A DNA stretch of 64,000 nucleotides. Origin: Acridotheres tristis. Lineage: Eukaryota; Chordata; Aves; Passeriformes; Sturnidae. A model generated the notes under the pieces. That model did not search any database, was not told the DNA's origin, and saw only the letters and a program-made list of their open reading frames with translations. This document shows positions 28,644-41,595 of the stretch, in pieces (the stretch's first letter is position 1; every line of letters begins with the position of its first letter). Location: NCBI GenBank assembly GCA_037013685.1, contig CM072886.1:4464001-4528000 (forward strand), written 5' to 3'. The position numbers were made by a program, and so were the translations under genes.

Positions 28644-31600
28644 TTTGTATTTTATTTATTCTGAGGAAAAAGACAAACCACATAATCAACTCATTAACTG
28701 GAGTTTTGGTTGGGAGGCAGTGTCATAATGTCATGGCGTAGCTCTGCTCCGACTCTGTGGACCCTACAGTCCTACATCTCCATCCACCTGCACTAAAAAA
28801 TCCCCAAATGTGAGTTGTGGGAGTTGCCTGGCTTGACCCAGGGCTCTGCTGAGCCAGGAATTCAGACAAGGGCAGTCCATCCATTCCCCACTGGTGACTT
28901 CTGTCCTTTCTGCTCAGTTCCTCTCCCTGTGGTCTGAGAACCCTGGAAGCAGTGGTGTTAAGAAGGTTTCCTTCAAGGCATAAAAAGCCCACCCTGGGTA
29001 TCTTTAAGGTGTGATGTGGTTGGTGCAGGATTAAGGAAGGACAGGTCACAAAGCTCTGGCTGAGTGAGGGTTGTCTTTGGGACTGGCCCTGACCAGCAGG
29101 TTGTGTCCTCTCAAAGCCCCTGGATCAGAGCCCCTCATCAGCTGAAAGGGGAAAAGAGCTCTTGGACTTCTGCTGGATGGTGAAACCTGCTGAAGTGTTA
29201 TCCCATCCGTGTTCCCCCTGCTTCCAGTGAGGAACAAGAAAAGATATTTGTGCACCTGTGGTGGATTAAGGCACTTCAGGGGTCCACTGCCCTCAGATAA
29301 CTGAGAGCTGTGTGACGTGCTGGTTTCCCTCTCTCACAGAGGCATTGAGGGATAAAATAGTGATGGCTGGAATCATAAAGCCCTGCAATAAAGGTAAAAG
29401 AAAGGAATGGAGCCATGAAGATAGTCTGGCTCTCTGGAAATGGAAATAGGGTAAATGTGATACAGGATAATCTATTAAAATACAGATAATGTCAGGGCCA
29501 GCTGCAGCATTGCTTTTAATGTGAGGAATTTTACAGCTGCTCCAGCATGCCATAAGCAAGTTTATTTATGTAGTCCTGATATGGGGAGGAGAGCAGACAC
29601 TCCCAGAAATCTGTATAGGAAATCCAGCAATGGTTAATAGGGCCATGAAAATACACTTGCTATCACTAGAGGAGATTTGCCTGTTACAAAGATAACCAAC
29701 TTGGTGACATAATGGATTAGAGTGAATTAAATTTTGACTTTTGGTTTTGAATTAAATGTGGTATTACTAGGATGTAATAATAATATTAATTAATATTTTC
29801 ATAATATCTGAAAATAATGATATGGTGCATTATTGCAAACAGTTGTCACTTACTTTGGATGGACAGAAATTATTTAAATAGTGATAGTGTTGAGGCAATG
29901 CAGCAGGCCCCTGAAGACCTAAAAGAAGAGCAGATTTATAAGAAAAAGGTAGTGACCTCTGAATAAGAACAATGAATCCTTCCTGCAAATGCTGAAGAAG
30001 GAGGATTAGCTATTAGGCAAGAGAGAACAATATTAAGTAGGATTTTCATTTAATGCCCACTGTTGCACTACAGTGATTCAGAAATGGAAGGACTGGCTCA
30101 TTTTGTGACTAGATGGGATAGTGCTTTGTATTTCATTTTGCATAAGTATTATGGTGAAATGAAGTGACCGTTTAAAGGAGAGGCACTGACCACAATTTAA
30201 TAACAGCCCGAATTTCAAGTACTGCAGGGAATTAAGCAATACATACAGTTAGATTAAAGTGTAGGCAGACCAAATTAGATAAAAGGAGGAATATATTAAG
30301 AAACAGAATCGTGTCAGTGTTTACTTTGAAGAAGAACTAGAGAAGAAAATTGGCCAACATATTGAGATAGTAGAGTTCACTCGAAGGGAGCACAGACAAT
30401 TACAAGAGCTCTTTGGAGATTTCAAAACCAATGTGGCTGAGTCATTTAGTTTGGAGCAGGAATACTAATCTAAAAAAAACCCAGAAAACAGAAACCTGAA
30501 GTACTGTCAGAGATCCATAATAACACTATAGAAAAAGGGGGATGTAAAGAAATAAAGGAATGCAAACCACAGAAAACTAAAATTGGAGAAATTCTTAATT
30601 CTGTTCATCACGAAAGCAAACCGGAGAATTAAAATGGGGTGATATGACAGTTCTGCTCTTCTTGAAGAGCAAAAATTTGCTTTGGATTCTTTAAGAATGT
30701 TTTATTATTTTAAAAGGCAGCAGGAAACCTCTGAAGTGGCATCAGCCTCCTCCTGGGCCTTAAAACTGTTTTTTGCATGAATGAAAAAACAGAAATCAGT
30801 AAAACCCCTTAAAAGGGTAATAGAGGGAAGAATTGCTTGGTGCTGCAGAGGAAATAGTTGAGAGATTTAGTCATGAGGTGTGAAGAAAGATAAGAACTCA
30901 GTTTTGAGTCTTTCAAAGCCCTTTTTAGTTTGAGATAACTGTGTCCTGTGGGCACTTGCTAAAGGGGATATTTTGGTTGTGTTTCTGGGACAGCCATCTG
31001 GGATGGCCTGGGATAGCTTCAGGTCTGCTTTTTTATTCCAAACTTACTTCATATCTGGACAAAGTTCTGTAATCTTTCCTTATCTGCTTTTATCCTCTGG
31101 GCAGGAAATTTTCTTTCTCATCTGTCTTCTTGATCCTCTCATTTTGATTTTATATACAGGAAAAAAAGTCTGTTTATAAACTTAACACCATCACTGGCTT
31201 AACCACAATTATGTGGTAGCTCTTGATTTTTGGTTGATCCCTGAGGAAATATTTACCATAACCCCAGATTTCTGGAACTCTTTCCCTTAACTCCATACTC
31301 AAAACCCATGGATACTTCCCTGTTCTAGAAAAGTCTTTTGTGTGTTCAAGAAAAGCCATTTTTCTATAAATCTCGTCAATCCTGCATTGCAAGGTTGCTA
31401 ATGTTGAGAATTGTTGTGTTTTCCCCTCTGTCTGCCATGAGATGATCATACACTAAATCCCATAAGGAATTCCTGCCGGTTCACCCAATATTTCACTTGT
31501 TCTTGCCATCATCTCAATGGCTTCTGCAGCTGGAGGAAGTGCCAGGTAACTTGGGAAGAAAGAGGCAAAATTATAATCATGGAGATCCTGTGAGAAAATT

Positions 31601-34600
31601 CGAACTGGCTCCTAGTCAGGTTCACTAAACACTGGAATACAAAGTCCTAGAATGAAAGTGCCAGCAAATATTGCTGATCAGACTGTCAAGAAGGGAAGTT
31701 TCTTAGCAATGTGATTAAAAGCTTAATTCTGTGAAAGAAACTTCTGCTAAGTTACTATGAGTGCCTCTGGTGTCTCAACTTAATTACTGGGCATAGCAGT
31801 CATGATAAGATGAGACAAATTTTTAGTCTTTCCTCAAGTCACAGTGGAAATTCAGATGTAAAATCTGCCTTTTGCTGGGCACCACTCTTTGGGATGAACA
31901 AGAGAATTTTTATGTTCTTTCCACATATTTAAATGGCTCAAAATTTAAACAGCAACCTCTAAGAAGAAGGCTTGTCAGAAAAATCATTTCATTCTGGCTT
32001 TTTCTCCAATGAGTAATGCTTACCACTGCAAACCTAGAGAGGAGGAAAATGAAGATTAAGGGAGAAGTCACTCATCAGGTCTCCCAGTTTCCTCTTTGAA
32101 TGAATGGATTGTGGGATGAGGGACAGCGGAGCGTCAGATAAAATCAGGCTAAAAAATTCTTCATGTCAAGTGCCAGTGGTAAAATTACAATCATTCATCT
32201 GGGAAAACAGTGACTACTGATAGGTAATTATTTTTCTACCTGCAGTTCTAGATTTGGTAAGAGATTGTGATCAATAAGCCCAAGGAGGATTATTTTTAGA
32301 CATTAATAATAGCAAACCTGGAAGACTGGAGTTTTAGATGCAGCAGTGATTGTATACAAAAATGAAATAAGAGGGGGAAAAAAGGGTTGAAAATAATGAT
32401 AGTTTACATCCAAAGCATTATGAAAATTATGAAATCAATATATCAATGTCAAATTCATTGGTTGGTTATTGTTAGGAGAGTTAATAGTTTAGAAACACCA
32501 GCTGACTAAAAAAACTATAAGCCTAATTTCAATACTTGTCAAGATTTCTAGGAAAGCAGCTCCAAATAAGAGTCTTGAAAGCTTGTCCTGGGTTGTGGTG
32601 TTTAAATTAAAGACGTATTTGATGAAGTGAAGCTTCATGAATGTGTGAGTTAGAACGGATTAAAAGCTATAGGATGTCAGATGTGTCACTGACTTAGAGA
32701 TGTACCAAAGGACTGAGTGTAGTTGATTCATGTAGCTGATGATTTTAGAATCTTTAATGTCATTTATGTATTCCATTATGAAAATGGATTATTGACTTGT
32801 CAGTAAGTAGAAATCTAAGTCTTTTTGTTGAGCAGGGCTTAACGTAAGGGCTGAAAGCATAAGAAAAAAATGCTTTAGAGAAGAACTTTAAAACTATAAT
32901 TAAATTATAAAGTCACTTATGGAATGATAGTCTTAAACTCCAGGATTTTCTTTTTCTTTAGACTAAATACCTTGTTTAAGACACTCTGAAATAATCTTAT
33001 TTTCAAAATGTTCTCTATATGTTTTCTCTCAAAATCAGAATCTTTTAAGGCAAAAAAGAGCAACCCTGTAATTTCTGTTACATAGTCCTGTCCAAGCAAT
33101 TGACATTAAAAAAAAAAATACAAAACAAAACGAAAAACAAACAAGTAAAATAAATTAATGTTCAATCTTTATGAGCCTTTTAGTGGGAGAAATCAAGTAC
33201 GCTTTTTATAGCTTAAAAAAGGTATTTCAGGGTTGTTATTCTTTTTCTTCTAGAGTAGTTTCTGGCATTCACTTCATGGCAGTGATTTTTCTCTTCTTCT
33301 GGAGTCTAATTGTGTGGTTAACAGTGATCTGCAGAGAAGAACAGAAAAACTTTTAAAAGAAAAGGTCCAAATCAAGATTAATAGAATATTTTTTGTCAGC
33401 TCCAGTTAGACCTGGAAGACTTAGGGTTGCTTCAGATTGTATATTTAGGAAGATGTATAGAGTATGTGAAGTTTTGGGGATACCCATCCAAATTGTAGTC
33501 TTCTTGGGCACTTGAGAAGGGATCAAAGGCTTGTGTGGAGCAGTTGCTGAGGCAGAGATCTGTGAAGATACAGAAATGTATGTCTGCATGTAGATGAGGC
33601 TGTGGGTATCTTCTCTAAGCTCTGTGCCTAATTGTTATCTCTGCCTGATGAAACCATTTTTGTTTCCAGAGCCACTGAAATGGAACTCTATGAACATATA
33701 CTCTGAATCTGTGTGGGAACTGCAGAGAAAAGAATTTTGTCCAAGTCAGATAATCAATGTAGCCAGTTTGGGGAGAGCTGAAGTGTTTGAGGCGTTGTCT
33801 GAGGTGGTAATAGAAGACAGCGAGTGTTTGATGAATAATTATGGAGGTGGGAGGAAAGACAGAAGCAATAAATCAAGTTGGGACTGGAATAGGTGTTTTA
33901 TTATGTATGATTGTATATGAACCAGTGATTAAAACAAGGAACCTCTCTGGGCTTTCAGATGGTTCTTGTCAGCATGGAATCTACTGACATTACTCTACTT
34001 TAACTGCAAATATTGTGGCTTTGTTCAAGTCCTGTGGGTCTTTTAATAAATAGCTTCATCAATGCTCAAAACTTAATGCTCTAATGTGTTCTTAACATGG
34101 GTATTGTACCTGTGCACTTTAATTTTTAAGTTAAATAGAAAAAAAAAGCCCCATTAAAAGCACAAGGATCAGAAAAACATAGAAATTTATCATGCTGAAT
34201 CCAATACAGTCTCTTCCTGACCATCCAGTAAGATTTTTTCACCCTTGTGGTGAAAGATGGAGTTCTTATATTGTAAATATTTGAAATATTTTGTGAAACA
34301 GGAGGATTTCTACCTCAGTTACACCTTTTGGTCTCATCACTGCTCATAGAAAGGAGAGATCTACTTGAAGAAAAATCTGCCATGGAAAATTGAGACTAAA
34401 CTTTCTCCGTTTTCCTGCACCTTCAAATTGTTCATAAACTACAGAATAAAACACCAGCTGGCTTGAACAGTGATGTGCATTTAAAAGGATTTTCTATGTG
34501 CCCATTAAGGGCTGTCCATGGACTGCTCCATGCTCCAGGTTCAGCAATAAAGTGCATTGAAAAGGCAAGAGGCATCTTCTGCTTTTACCTCTGAGCACTC

Positions 34601-35301
34601 AGCCCAGGTGCACTGTGAGCAGAGAATAACTTGCATTGCTGCTTGCTCTAATTGCATAGGTTTTAAGGAATAAGTAAAGATATATTTTCTCCTGATAATT
34701 TTCATCAGTGCTGAATTCCCCCAGGTGTGGTAGAGATAAAATATGGGAATTCCCAGGCTCAATCTGGCCTTGGCATACCTAGAGCAGTATCTCTCTGTGG
34801 CACCAAACAGCTCCATTTTCTCCAGAAAACGATTAGTAGAGCTCAAAGTATAGATATTTTTCTCATTTCTATTAGCATTAACTATTGTAACTCAGGATAT
34901 CCTTATCTACACAGGCAACAAATCTTTCTTTGAATGTTTTGTCCACAGGGGCAGCCTGCAGCAGCAACTTCAGCAGTTCAAATGGGAAATATAGTGAAAA
35001 ATATTTCCTTTATCTTTAGTTTTGAAAATTCTTCTTTTCTTTTCCCCTTGCATTTTCTTAAGGCAAAAAACCAGTGTTATCACATTCTTGTCACTAGGAG
35101 CACACAAAGCTCCTTGTTCTCCTTTTCCAGAACACATGCTATTTTTTACTGTGATAGTCCCCTTTTTTCTAGGATAAAAGATGCCTATTTTTTCAATTGC
35201 TGCTCTTCTTAAATTTTCCCAGTCATTCTCATTACTTTCTCAATACTTTCCAGAGTGGCAGGTACCCCATTGAAAGCATTGAAAATGGTCCTTCTTCTGG
35301 A

Positions 35302-35750
35302 TCATTGAGTCATTTAGGCTGGAAAATATTTTTAAGACCAACCATTACCCCAGCACTGCCAAGTCCACCAATAAACCCTGTCCCCAAGTGTCACATCCAC
35401 ACATCTTTTAAACACCTGCGGGGGTGGTGACTCCACCACCTCCCTGGGCACCCTATTCCCATGCCTGATAACCCTTCCCAGGGGGAAATATTTCCTAATA
35501 TCCAATCCAAACCTCCTCATGTGCAACTGGAGGTCATTTCTTCCAGTTCTATCACCACTTGCTCCCTGGGAGAAGAGACCAAGCCTGGGCTGGCTGCACC
35601 CTCCTGTCAGGGATTTGTAGAGGCTGTGAAGCCTTTCCTGCCCTCCAGGACATCACACTCCCACCCAGCTTGGTGCCTTCTGCAAATTGACCAAGGCTGC
35701 ACCTGATCCCCTTGTCCATATCATTGGAAAAGTTATTGAACAGAACTGAT
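35302..35750 (-). mobile_element. CR1 LINE fragment with internal deletion
   Basis: This is the clearest CR1 copy in the window. Read on the + strand it shows the reverse complement of the CR1 3' region in order: TTTAGGCTGGAAAATATTTT, ACCCCAGCACTGCCAAGTCC, GACTCCACCACCTCCCTGGG, GCCTGATAACCCTTCCC, TTCCTAATATCCAATCC and CTCCCTGGGAGAAGAGACC. After about 35650 it jumps to a more internal CR1 stretch (CCCAGCTTGGTGCCTTCTGC, then CTGATCCCCTTGTCCATATC). The jump implies loss of the segment between. No intact reverse transcriptase frame is present. Confidence 0.85.
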
Positions 35751-37609
35751 AGGAACACGTTCATCAGTTCTTTCCTGTATATTACTCCATCCTTGCCCTC
35801 CTGTATCAATATTACACTTTCCACTGATCACAGCTTCATATTACATAAAATTTAAAAAAAAAGAAAGAAAAGAAAAAGAATACATCTCTTTTATCTGAAC
35901 TTATACAGTGACTTTAAGGTCTGACAAGGTTATGAGTAGGTGAGATTTTCTCCTTCTCTGCTTTACTTCACTTTCTGACAACTTAATATTCTACTTTGCA
36001 TTTCTCCACTCATTTTTTTCAGTGGAGTAGCTGTCTCTAGTTCTCCTCATTCAATCCACGCCTCAGACTTTATTTACCTGGAAAATACTGTGTATAGGAG
36101 ATGTTGTTACCTCTCTGCTCAGCCTCTCTTTCCCTTGTACTTATAAATGTAACAAAGAAGTGCAGATGTAGCCCTCTGTTAGCCCACAGAGATCCTGCAC
36201 ACTGACTTTTCATCTCAACCTATGTTTTCTGTCTCTCAGCCATTTTTTGATCCAATATATTTGTTTTCTTTATCACAGTAAGCTGGTGTTTTTTTCTATT
36301 TTTCCATCATCTCTGTAATCACAAATGCTTTCAACCTTTGCAGCAGCTTTTAATTCTTTTGTGTGAAACATTTGAAAAAATTCCACAAAACACAAAACCT
36401 CTACAAAACTTGCAGAGAGCTCACTTCAGCACTTTGCTGCCCATTCATGTGGAGCATGTCTGAACAAGTGGTACTAAATATGCTTTTAGTTACATGCTAT
36501 GCACCCTACAGCCCTAAGAGTGTGGGTCTGAGTGACTGGTGAGGCACAGAGACATAGAAGGAAGTTATCTGAAGATGTTTAAAAGCCAGCATGTGTGTTC
36601 ATTGCTAGTCATTGTCTCCTGTCTTGTCTTCCTGGGGATGCTCCTGGGCTTGGCAAGCTCTCCAAGCCAATTTGACAGTATCTAAATTCTCCACTCTCCT
36701 CTAGTGCACAGCTCCAAAAGCTCCTGATGTGCTTTTCCTCCTCTCCTGATGTGCTTTTTGTTCCTTCAGACCATGTGAGCAGCACAAACCAGGTACTGTG
36801 GATCTCTGAGGCTTTCAGAGCCTCTTCCCAGTGCACGGGAGCCATCTAGCTCAAGAGGGCTTGATTGATATTTTTAGTGGCTTTTTCACAAAGGAAGGGA
36901 AAAAGCTGTACTGTCAAAATTGGAGGCATTTTCTGTGCTGTGGTGACTGCTGAGCCTGGCAGGGAAATTGCTTCTCTGGCTTGTCTGGAGAGTGGGGAGA
37001 AGCACTAACAGGAGCCTACGTGAGAGACTCAGACTGAAGGAGACCACTTTGCTCCCACCACCTGGTTGTATGATTTTCTACAATCTCCTCCCAGCCCCTC
37101 CATATCTCCTGCAGGACAACTCATGCCCAAGAATTCCGGGCTGTGTTTACCACAAAGTCATGCAGTTGCCAATGCTGTACATAAAGTTGTCCCCTTGATC
37201 TCTGCTCCTTCTACCCCCCCCAACCATCTTGACCATAACTCCTCCTGTTCCTTTCTGAAGTGTAGGAAATGTCCTTCCACGTGGTTACAGAGTATGGAGG
37301 GAGCAGAGATTTGGACTAGAAGTGATTTCCCAGGGAAAGAGGGAGGATGGGAAGCAAGGAGAGGAGAGCACCCAAGAGCCTCTGAAGCTCAGCAGAAGGG
37401 TTAGCAGCAGCAAACGCCAGGGCACAGCAAAGGAGTCCAGATCCTCTGTCCAAAAGAGCCAGATCCCCTTTCGTGGGCTGAGCAACAGGAGACTAACTGA
37501 TTATTACAATTGTTTGCACCCCCTTTAGCCAGGAAGAACTAACCAGCAGTGCCATTTTTTTTTCCCCCAAGCAATCTCCCCTAATAACACCCTTAATACA
37601 GCCTGTTCC

Positions 37610-37946
37610 ACGGCTTTTGCGAGGCATGTTTTTCATCTTCAAACTCAATTTCATTTATTAGAGGCTTCGCCGTGTGTGACACAGTGTGCACACAGCAAGT
37701 GCAGCAAGGATTCGTTTTAATTATCGTGTATTACCAGGAGGCACAGCGCGTTTGCGCCAGCGGGCGAAAGGGCGAGGAGGGGGTGTTGTCTATTTCCTCT
37801 CCACGCCACATAGCACAGCCCTAAGGAGATGGAGCTTTCTGGAGTGCATTTTAAATTTGGAATGGGGACGTTGGGTGGCTGTCAGTGCTCTGTGCCAGCC
37901 CCCAGCTCAGGGAGAAAGTCTCCAACCGGCGAGCGCCCGTGTGGCT
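37610..37946. promoter_or_regulatory. CpG-dense patch in intron 7 (candidate element)
   Basis: By hand count about 18 CpG dinucleotides fall within about 335 nt, while neighbouring intron sequence has almost none. The core near 37738-37780 includes AGCGCGTTTGCGCCAGCGGG. Low methylation or purifying selection could keep CpGs here, so a small intragenic CpG island, enhancer or alternative promoter is possible. No open frame or known motif gives a specific function. Confidence 0.35.
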
Positions 37947-39772
37947 GCAATAAATAGTCTGAGATAACAAACACCTCTCTGAAGTTTTTGTTAGAAAGTC
38001 AGCCAGAGGACTCTTCTCTGGGCAGTGACTAATGATATTTGAATGCTGCTCTTTATGCAAGTGTGATAATATATAGGGATGTTGTGGTGGTTTTATTTTT
38101 AATTGGAATTAATTTGTTGCAAGATGAGTCAAAGTAACATTTCAGTAGGGCCTTCAAAGGAGGAGCAGAAACTGGTGGCAGAAGCTGTGTTTCTAAGCTG
38201 ACTCCAACCTTTCTTAGTTTTCTGACTGAGAAAATTTTCCTTTCCTTCATACGAAAATGGGGAAGGTTTCTACCCTGCAGTCTATGTACCCGACTGACTT
38301 TCTGCTCATTTGTGTGATAGAGGTGTGGAAAGCACAAGCTGGAGCATATTTTTAATTGGAATAATATTTTTTTGTGAGGAAGTTTGCTCTTTTTTTTTTT
38401 TCCCTTTTAATTTGACAAGTGAAGATATTGTAAATGTTTACTCTGTTAGAATCACCTGGTGTGGGAGGGAACAATGCAGAAGATATTGAGAAATCAGAAA
38501 AAGTGTAGAATGAAACAGACAAAATGATGAGGAACTGGCTTTGGGAGGAAGATATTGCAAGAATAGACATGGAAAATGTGTGGATTTACCCACTTGCATA
38601 TTGCGACTTTAAAATTATGGCCAGTGTTATTTGCTTTGAGAAGTGTAGGAGGCAGAACATGGACTTGAAGGAGACCTTGTTATTCAGACCATTTTTATTT
38701 TTTTTTAATATAACCAGGTAGTTACCTTACTCTGGAAATTCCTGTAGAAAAATTCCTCATGCACCTTATGACTGTGACATCAACATTTTAGTAAAGCTGG
38801 TAGAAAAAAAAAGATTAGCATTACCTTTGGAAAGAATGACATGTTGCATAAAGTTTATGTACACACACAGGTCCTCCAAATATCATGGTTTTGGCTTAAT
38901 TTTACTTCAAAAATTTTAAAAAAACCCAACTAGTAAACACGTAAAACAGAGGGTTTCCGTTTTATTTTCCATGTTTGTTTTTCTATTTTTTTCCCACTCA
39001 CAAGCTGAATTTTTTCATTGAAAAACAAAACAAAAATTAATTGCAATCTTCCAAGGCAATGAAAAATCATTGTGTTTTCAGGTGGCATTGCTCAATTTGA
39101 GCAGTTTTCAGAGGGAAAATCCTGCTCTGCATGAAAAAGGAGCTCCTAGAGCCTTGCCCACGTTAGAGTTAACTGATGGGAAGCTGAGGGAGGCCGTGGG
39201 TTAATGTGGCACCAAGGTTGTTCATTCCTCAAAGCACGAGGGACGCCTGCTTGCTTCTTGCAGCTCTCTGATTGCCCAGCAGGCTTGATTGAAATCCAAA
39301 CCAACGGGCTTTGAAGGAAAGATTGATTGTTGTGCACATTTTTGATAACACAGCAATTTGTCTCCTTGGGTGTAAAGCTCTAATCCCCCTCTCATTTATC
39401 AGTGGGGAATCGGGAGCTTGCCTCTTCCTCAGCCCGAGCTTTGTCACGGTGGCTGTGGCACTGCCTTGCACAGACCCCATGGTGAAGATGTGCCCTCCCA
39501 GCAGGATCTGCACACCAGATCCTCAGCCTGCATTTCATGGGGCTCTTTGGCACCTGCCTTGCTGCTTGTTTTAGAAATGTAAATGCTTAAGTCAGCAGGA
39601 GATAACAGAATTTTGTCTGTTCTCGAGATTTCAGATTTCTTGTTTGCACACGGAGAATCCTTGTTCTCCTTATTCCTGTGCTCAGACTTTGTTCTTATCT
39701 TCTGATTTGGCTGACAGGAGATGTCATTTTGGCTTGCAACCAACACTGTGCTTCAGAATTTCAACCAAACCT

Positions 39773-39825
39773 AGAATCATAGAATGGTTTGTGTTGGATA
39801 GGACCTTAAAGACCATCTAGCTCAG
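39773..39825 (-). mobile_element. CR1 LINE 3' tail fragment
   Basis: On the + strand the segment reads AGAATCATAGAATGG, GTTGGATAGGACCTTAAAGA and CCATCTAG, the reverse complement of the very 3' end of CR1. Only about 50 nt are recognisable. Confidence 0.75.
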
Positions 39826-41460
39826 GGAGAAAGTGGTCTGGTGTGTTTGTGCCACTGGCTCTGTGTATCCTAAATAAGATCCCACTTGTCCCGAGCAAAG
39901 CACAAGTCCTTGCCCACCAGAACTGGAGGTGAAAGGTGATGCAGATGTGGCGTCTTTCCCTGTTCTGTGATGATTGATCACCAGTCCTCAACCAGGCTCA
40001 GTCCCCAGTGTTGCTGTCACACAAGGTGTTTCTGTAGAATACCCACATGACCAGACAAAGTGGAAAAGCATCCAACCTGAGCAGGATCTGTGCTCTGATA
40101 ACTTGTGAACACAATCACGTGCCCCTGTAACCACAAGCTCCTGGGCAGTAATTCCCTCTTGGCATGCAGCAGAGCAGGGCTTTTCCACTGCCCGCAGCTT
40201 ACTGAGAAAGCCACAGCACATCTGTTCAGTGGTTGAGCCATGGAGCATTCTCTGCATAGCCCGCCTGGATAAGCTGTCACTCTTGATTTTTAAAACATTT
40301 CACAACAGAGGGTTAGCCTGGAATGGAGAACCTCATGTGAGCAGCATCTGCAGAGGCCCCTCTGCTCACAGAGCCTTACCAGGCAAGGCTGCCACCATCA
40401 TGTCCTGGTCAAGAGGGGACCACGTCCTCTCTGTGCAGCAAAGCACACCACGTTATTTACCCTTCCTCTGTGAGCTGCACTCCTCTGTTTTGCATTTTTT
40501 ATGTTTCTAGAGCAATGCTTTTGTCTGTTCTTCCCTGCCACCATCCAGGGTTTTAGAGATGCTCGTTAGAACATCTTTTCTTCACAATCCCTCTGGAACA
40601 CTGATTTTGCTTATCCTTTTGAGAAGAAATTGGCCTGCTGTTCTGTTACTCTGCATGTTAGTAGACTTGGCTGGCTGGGGAGAGAAGAAGAAGTGTGTTT
40701 GCAAAGTCTCTCATTAGCCTGGAGATGCTAATTTCCTTAAGCCTTATTGATAGTCAACCTGGGAATGATCCACAGCACTTAAATTTAGCTTGCTCTTCTG
40801 AGGCTCCCTTGAGAAGTGTCTGTCTCTCTCCATTGCTGTTACATATGACTACAGTGATAAATATTTGTCTTTGTGAATGCTTCCTTGTTTGTTTGATCTT
40901 TAACTGGGTGTATTTCTGTTTCTTTGGCTTTATACTGTGTGTTTTCTTTGCTGAGCAGAATCCACCAGACTGAGGGAGTGGGCTGCTTTGTTAATATTAT
41001 TACATTCTGTGTTATAGCTGGTTACGTTTTTAACCTATGAGTCAGTAATTTCTGCCACAAACTTCAATTAATATGTGTCTCATCAGTGTAGAGACTAAAA
41101 GTTACAGGCTAGCGAATGGTTTGGTTTCATGACATTTACAGAATTTAGTAACAATGTTCTTGGTCTGAACAAAGGGACAGGGCTGGATACAATTTCCGGA
41201 AAACATTGCCCACAGCCCTTTGTCACTTTATTCAACTGGTCAGATCTGGAATACAAAGAACAAGTGCTTACAAGGACTTGAAAAAATATATCTATTTTTC
41301 CACTTAATAGAAGTTAAAATTAGCAAAACAAAGCAAAAGCATGCCATTCATCTCTCAGTTGCTGTCCCAATAGAATATGCCGGTTGGTGGATGATATTTT
41401 TGAATGTTATCGTTCCCAGAATGTGTTTATTAAAAAGCCATTTCTGTATTTCTATTGCAG

Positions 41461-41524
41461 TGAACTATTTCATAAAAAACGGTACAGAAGATGTGTTACT
41501 GTGTGGCAACAGCAGTGATGCTGG
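41461..41524 (+). CDS. SCN5A: Nav1.5 exon 8: pore turret, residues 310-331
   Basis: The exon is 64 nt, phase 1 to phase 2. It completes Val310 and encodes NYFIKNGTEDVLLCGNSSDA (residues 311-330) and two bases of Gly331. It is part of the extracellular S5-pore loop, with sequons at Asn316 and Asn326 and the conserved Cys324 of the turret disulphide. It lies alone between two introns of about 13 kb. The donor is GTAAGT. Confidence 0.96.
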
Positions 41525-41570
41525 GTAAGTACTTTCAAAATATCTTCAATTCTGGTCTGGTTTTGTTGCC

Positions 41571-41595
41571 TTTATTATTATTACTATTATTACTA
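41571..41595. repeat. (ATT)n-type microsatellite
   Basis: TTATTATTATTACTATTATTAC lies about 46 nt after the exon 8 donor; seen directly. Confidence 0.75.

Larger units (their letters stand above)
28022..41460 (+). other. SCN5A: Intron 7 (GT-AG)
   Basis: The intron spans 13439 nt, the longest in the window, from donor GTAAGC to acceptor TTCTATTGCAG. It holds a T-rich tract just after exon 7, a DR1 motif at 28631-28643, two CR1 fragments (35302-35750 and 39773-39825) and a CpG-dense patch at 37610-37946. No exon was recognised. Open frames up to about 130 codons lack any family signature. Confidence 0.88.

Noticed and set aside
29007..29014. T-box type site AGGTGTGA, and another on the other strand at 13404-13411
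   Set aside because: An eight-base match on either strand is expected about twice in 64 kb, so two occurrences carry no weight.
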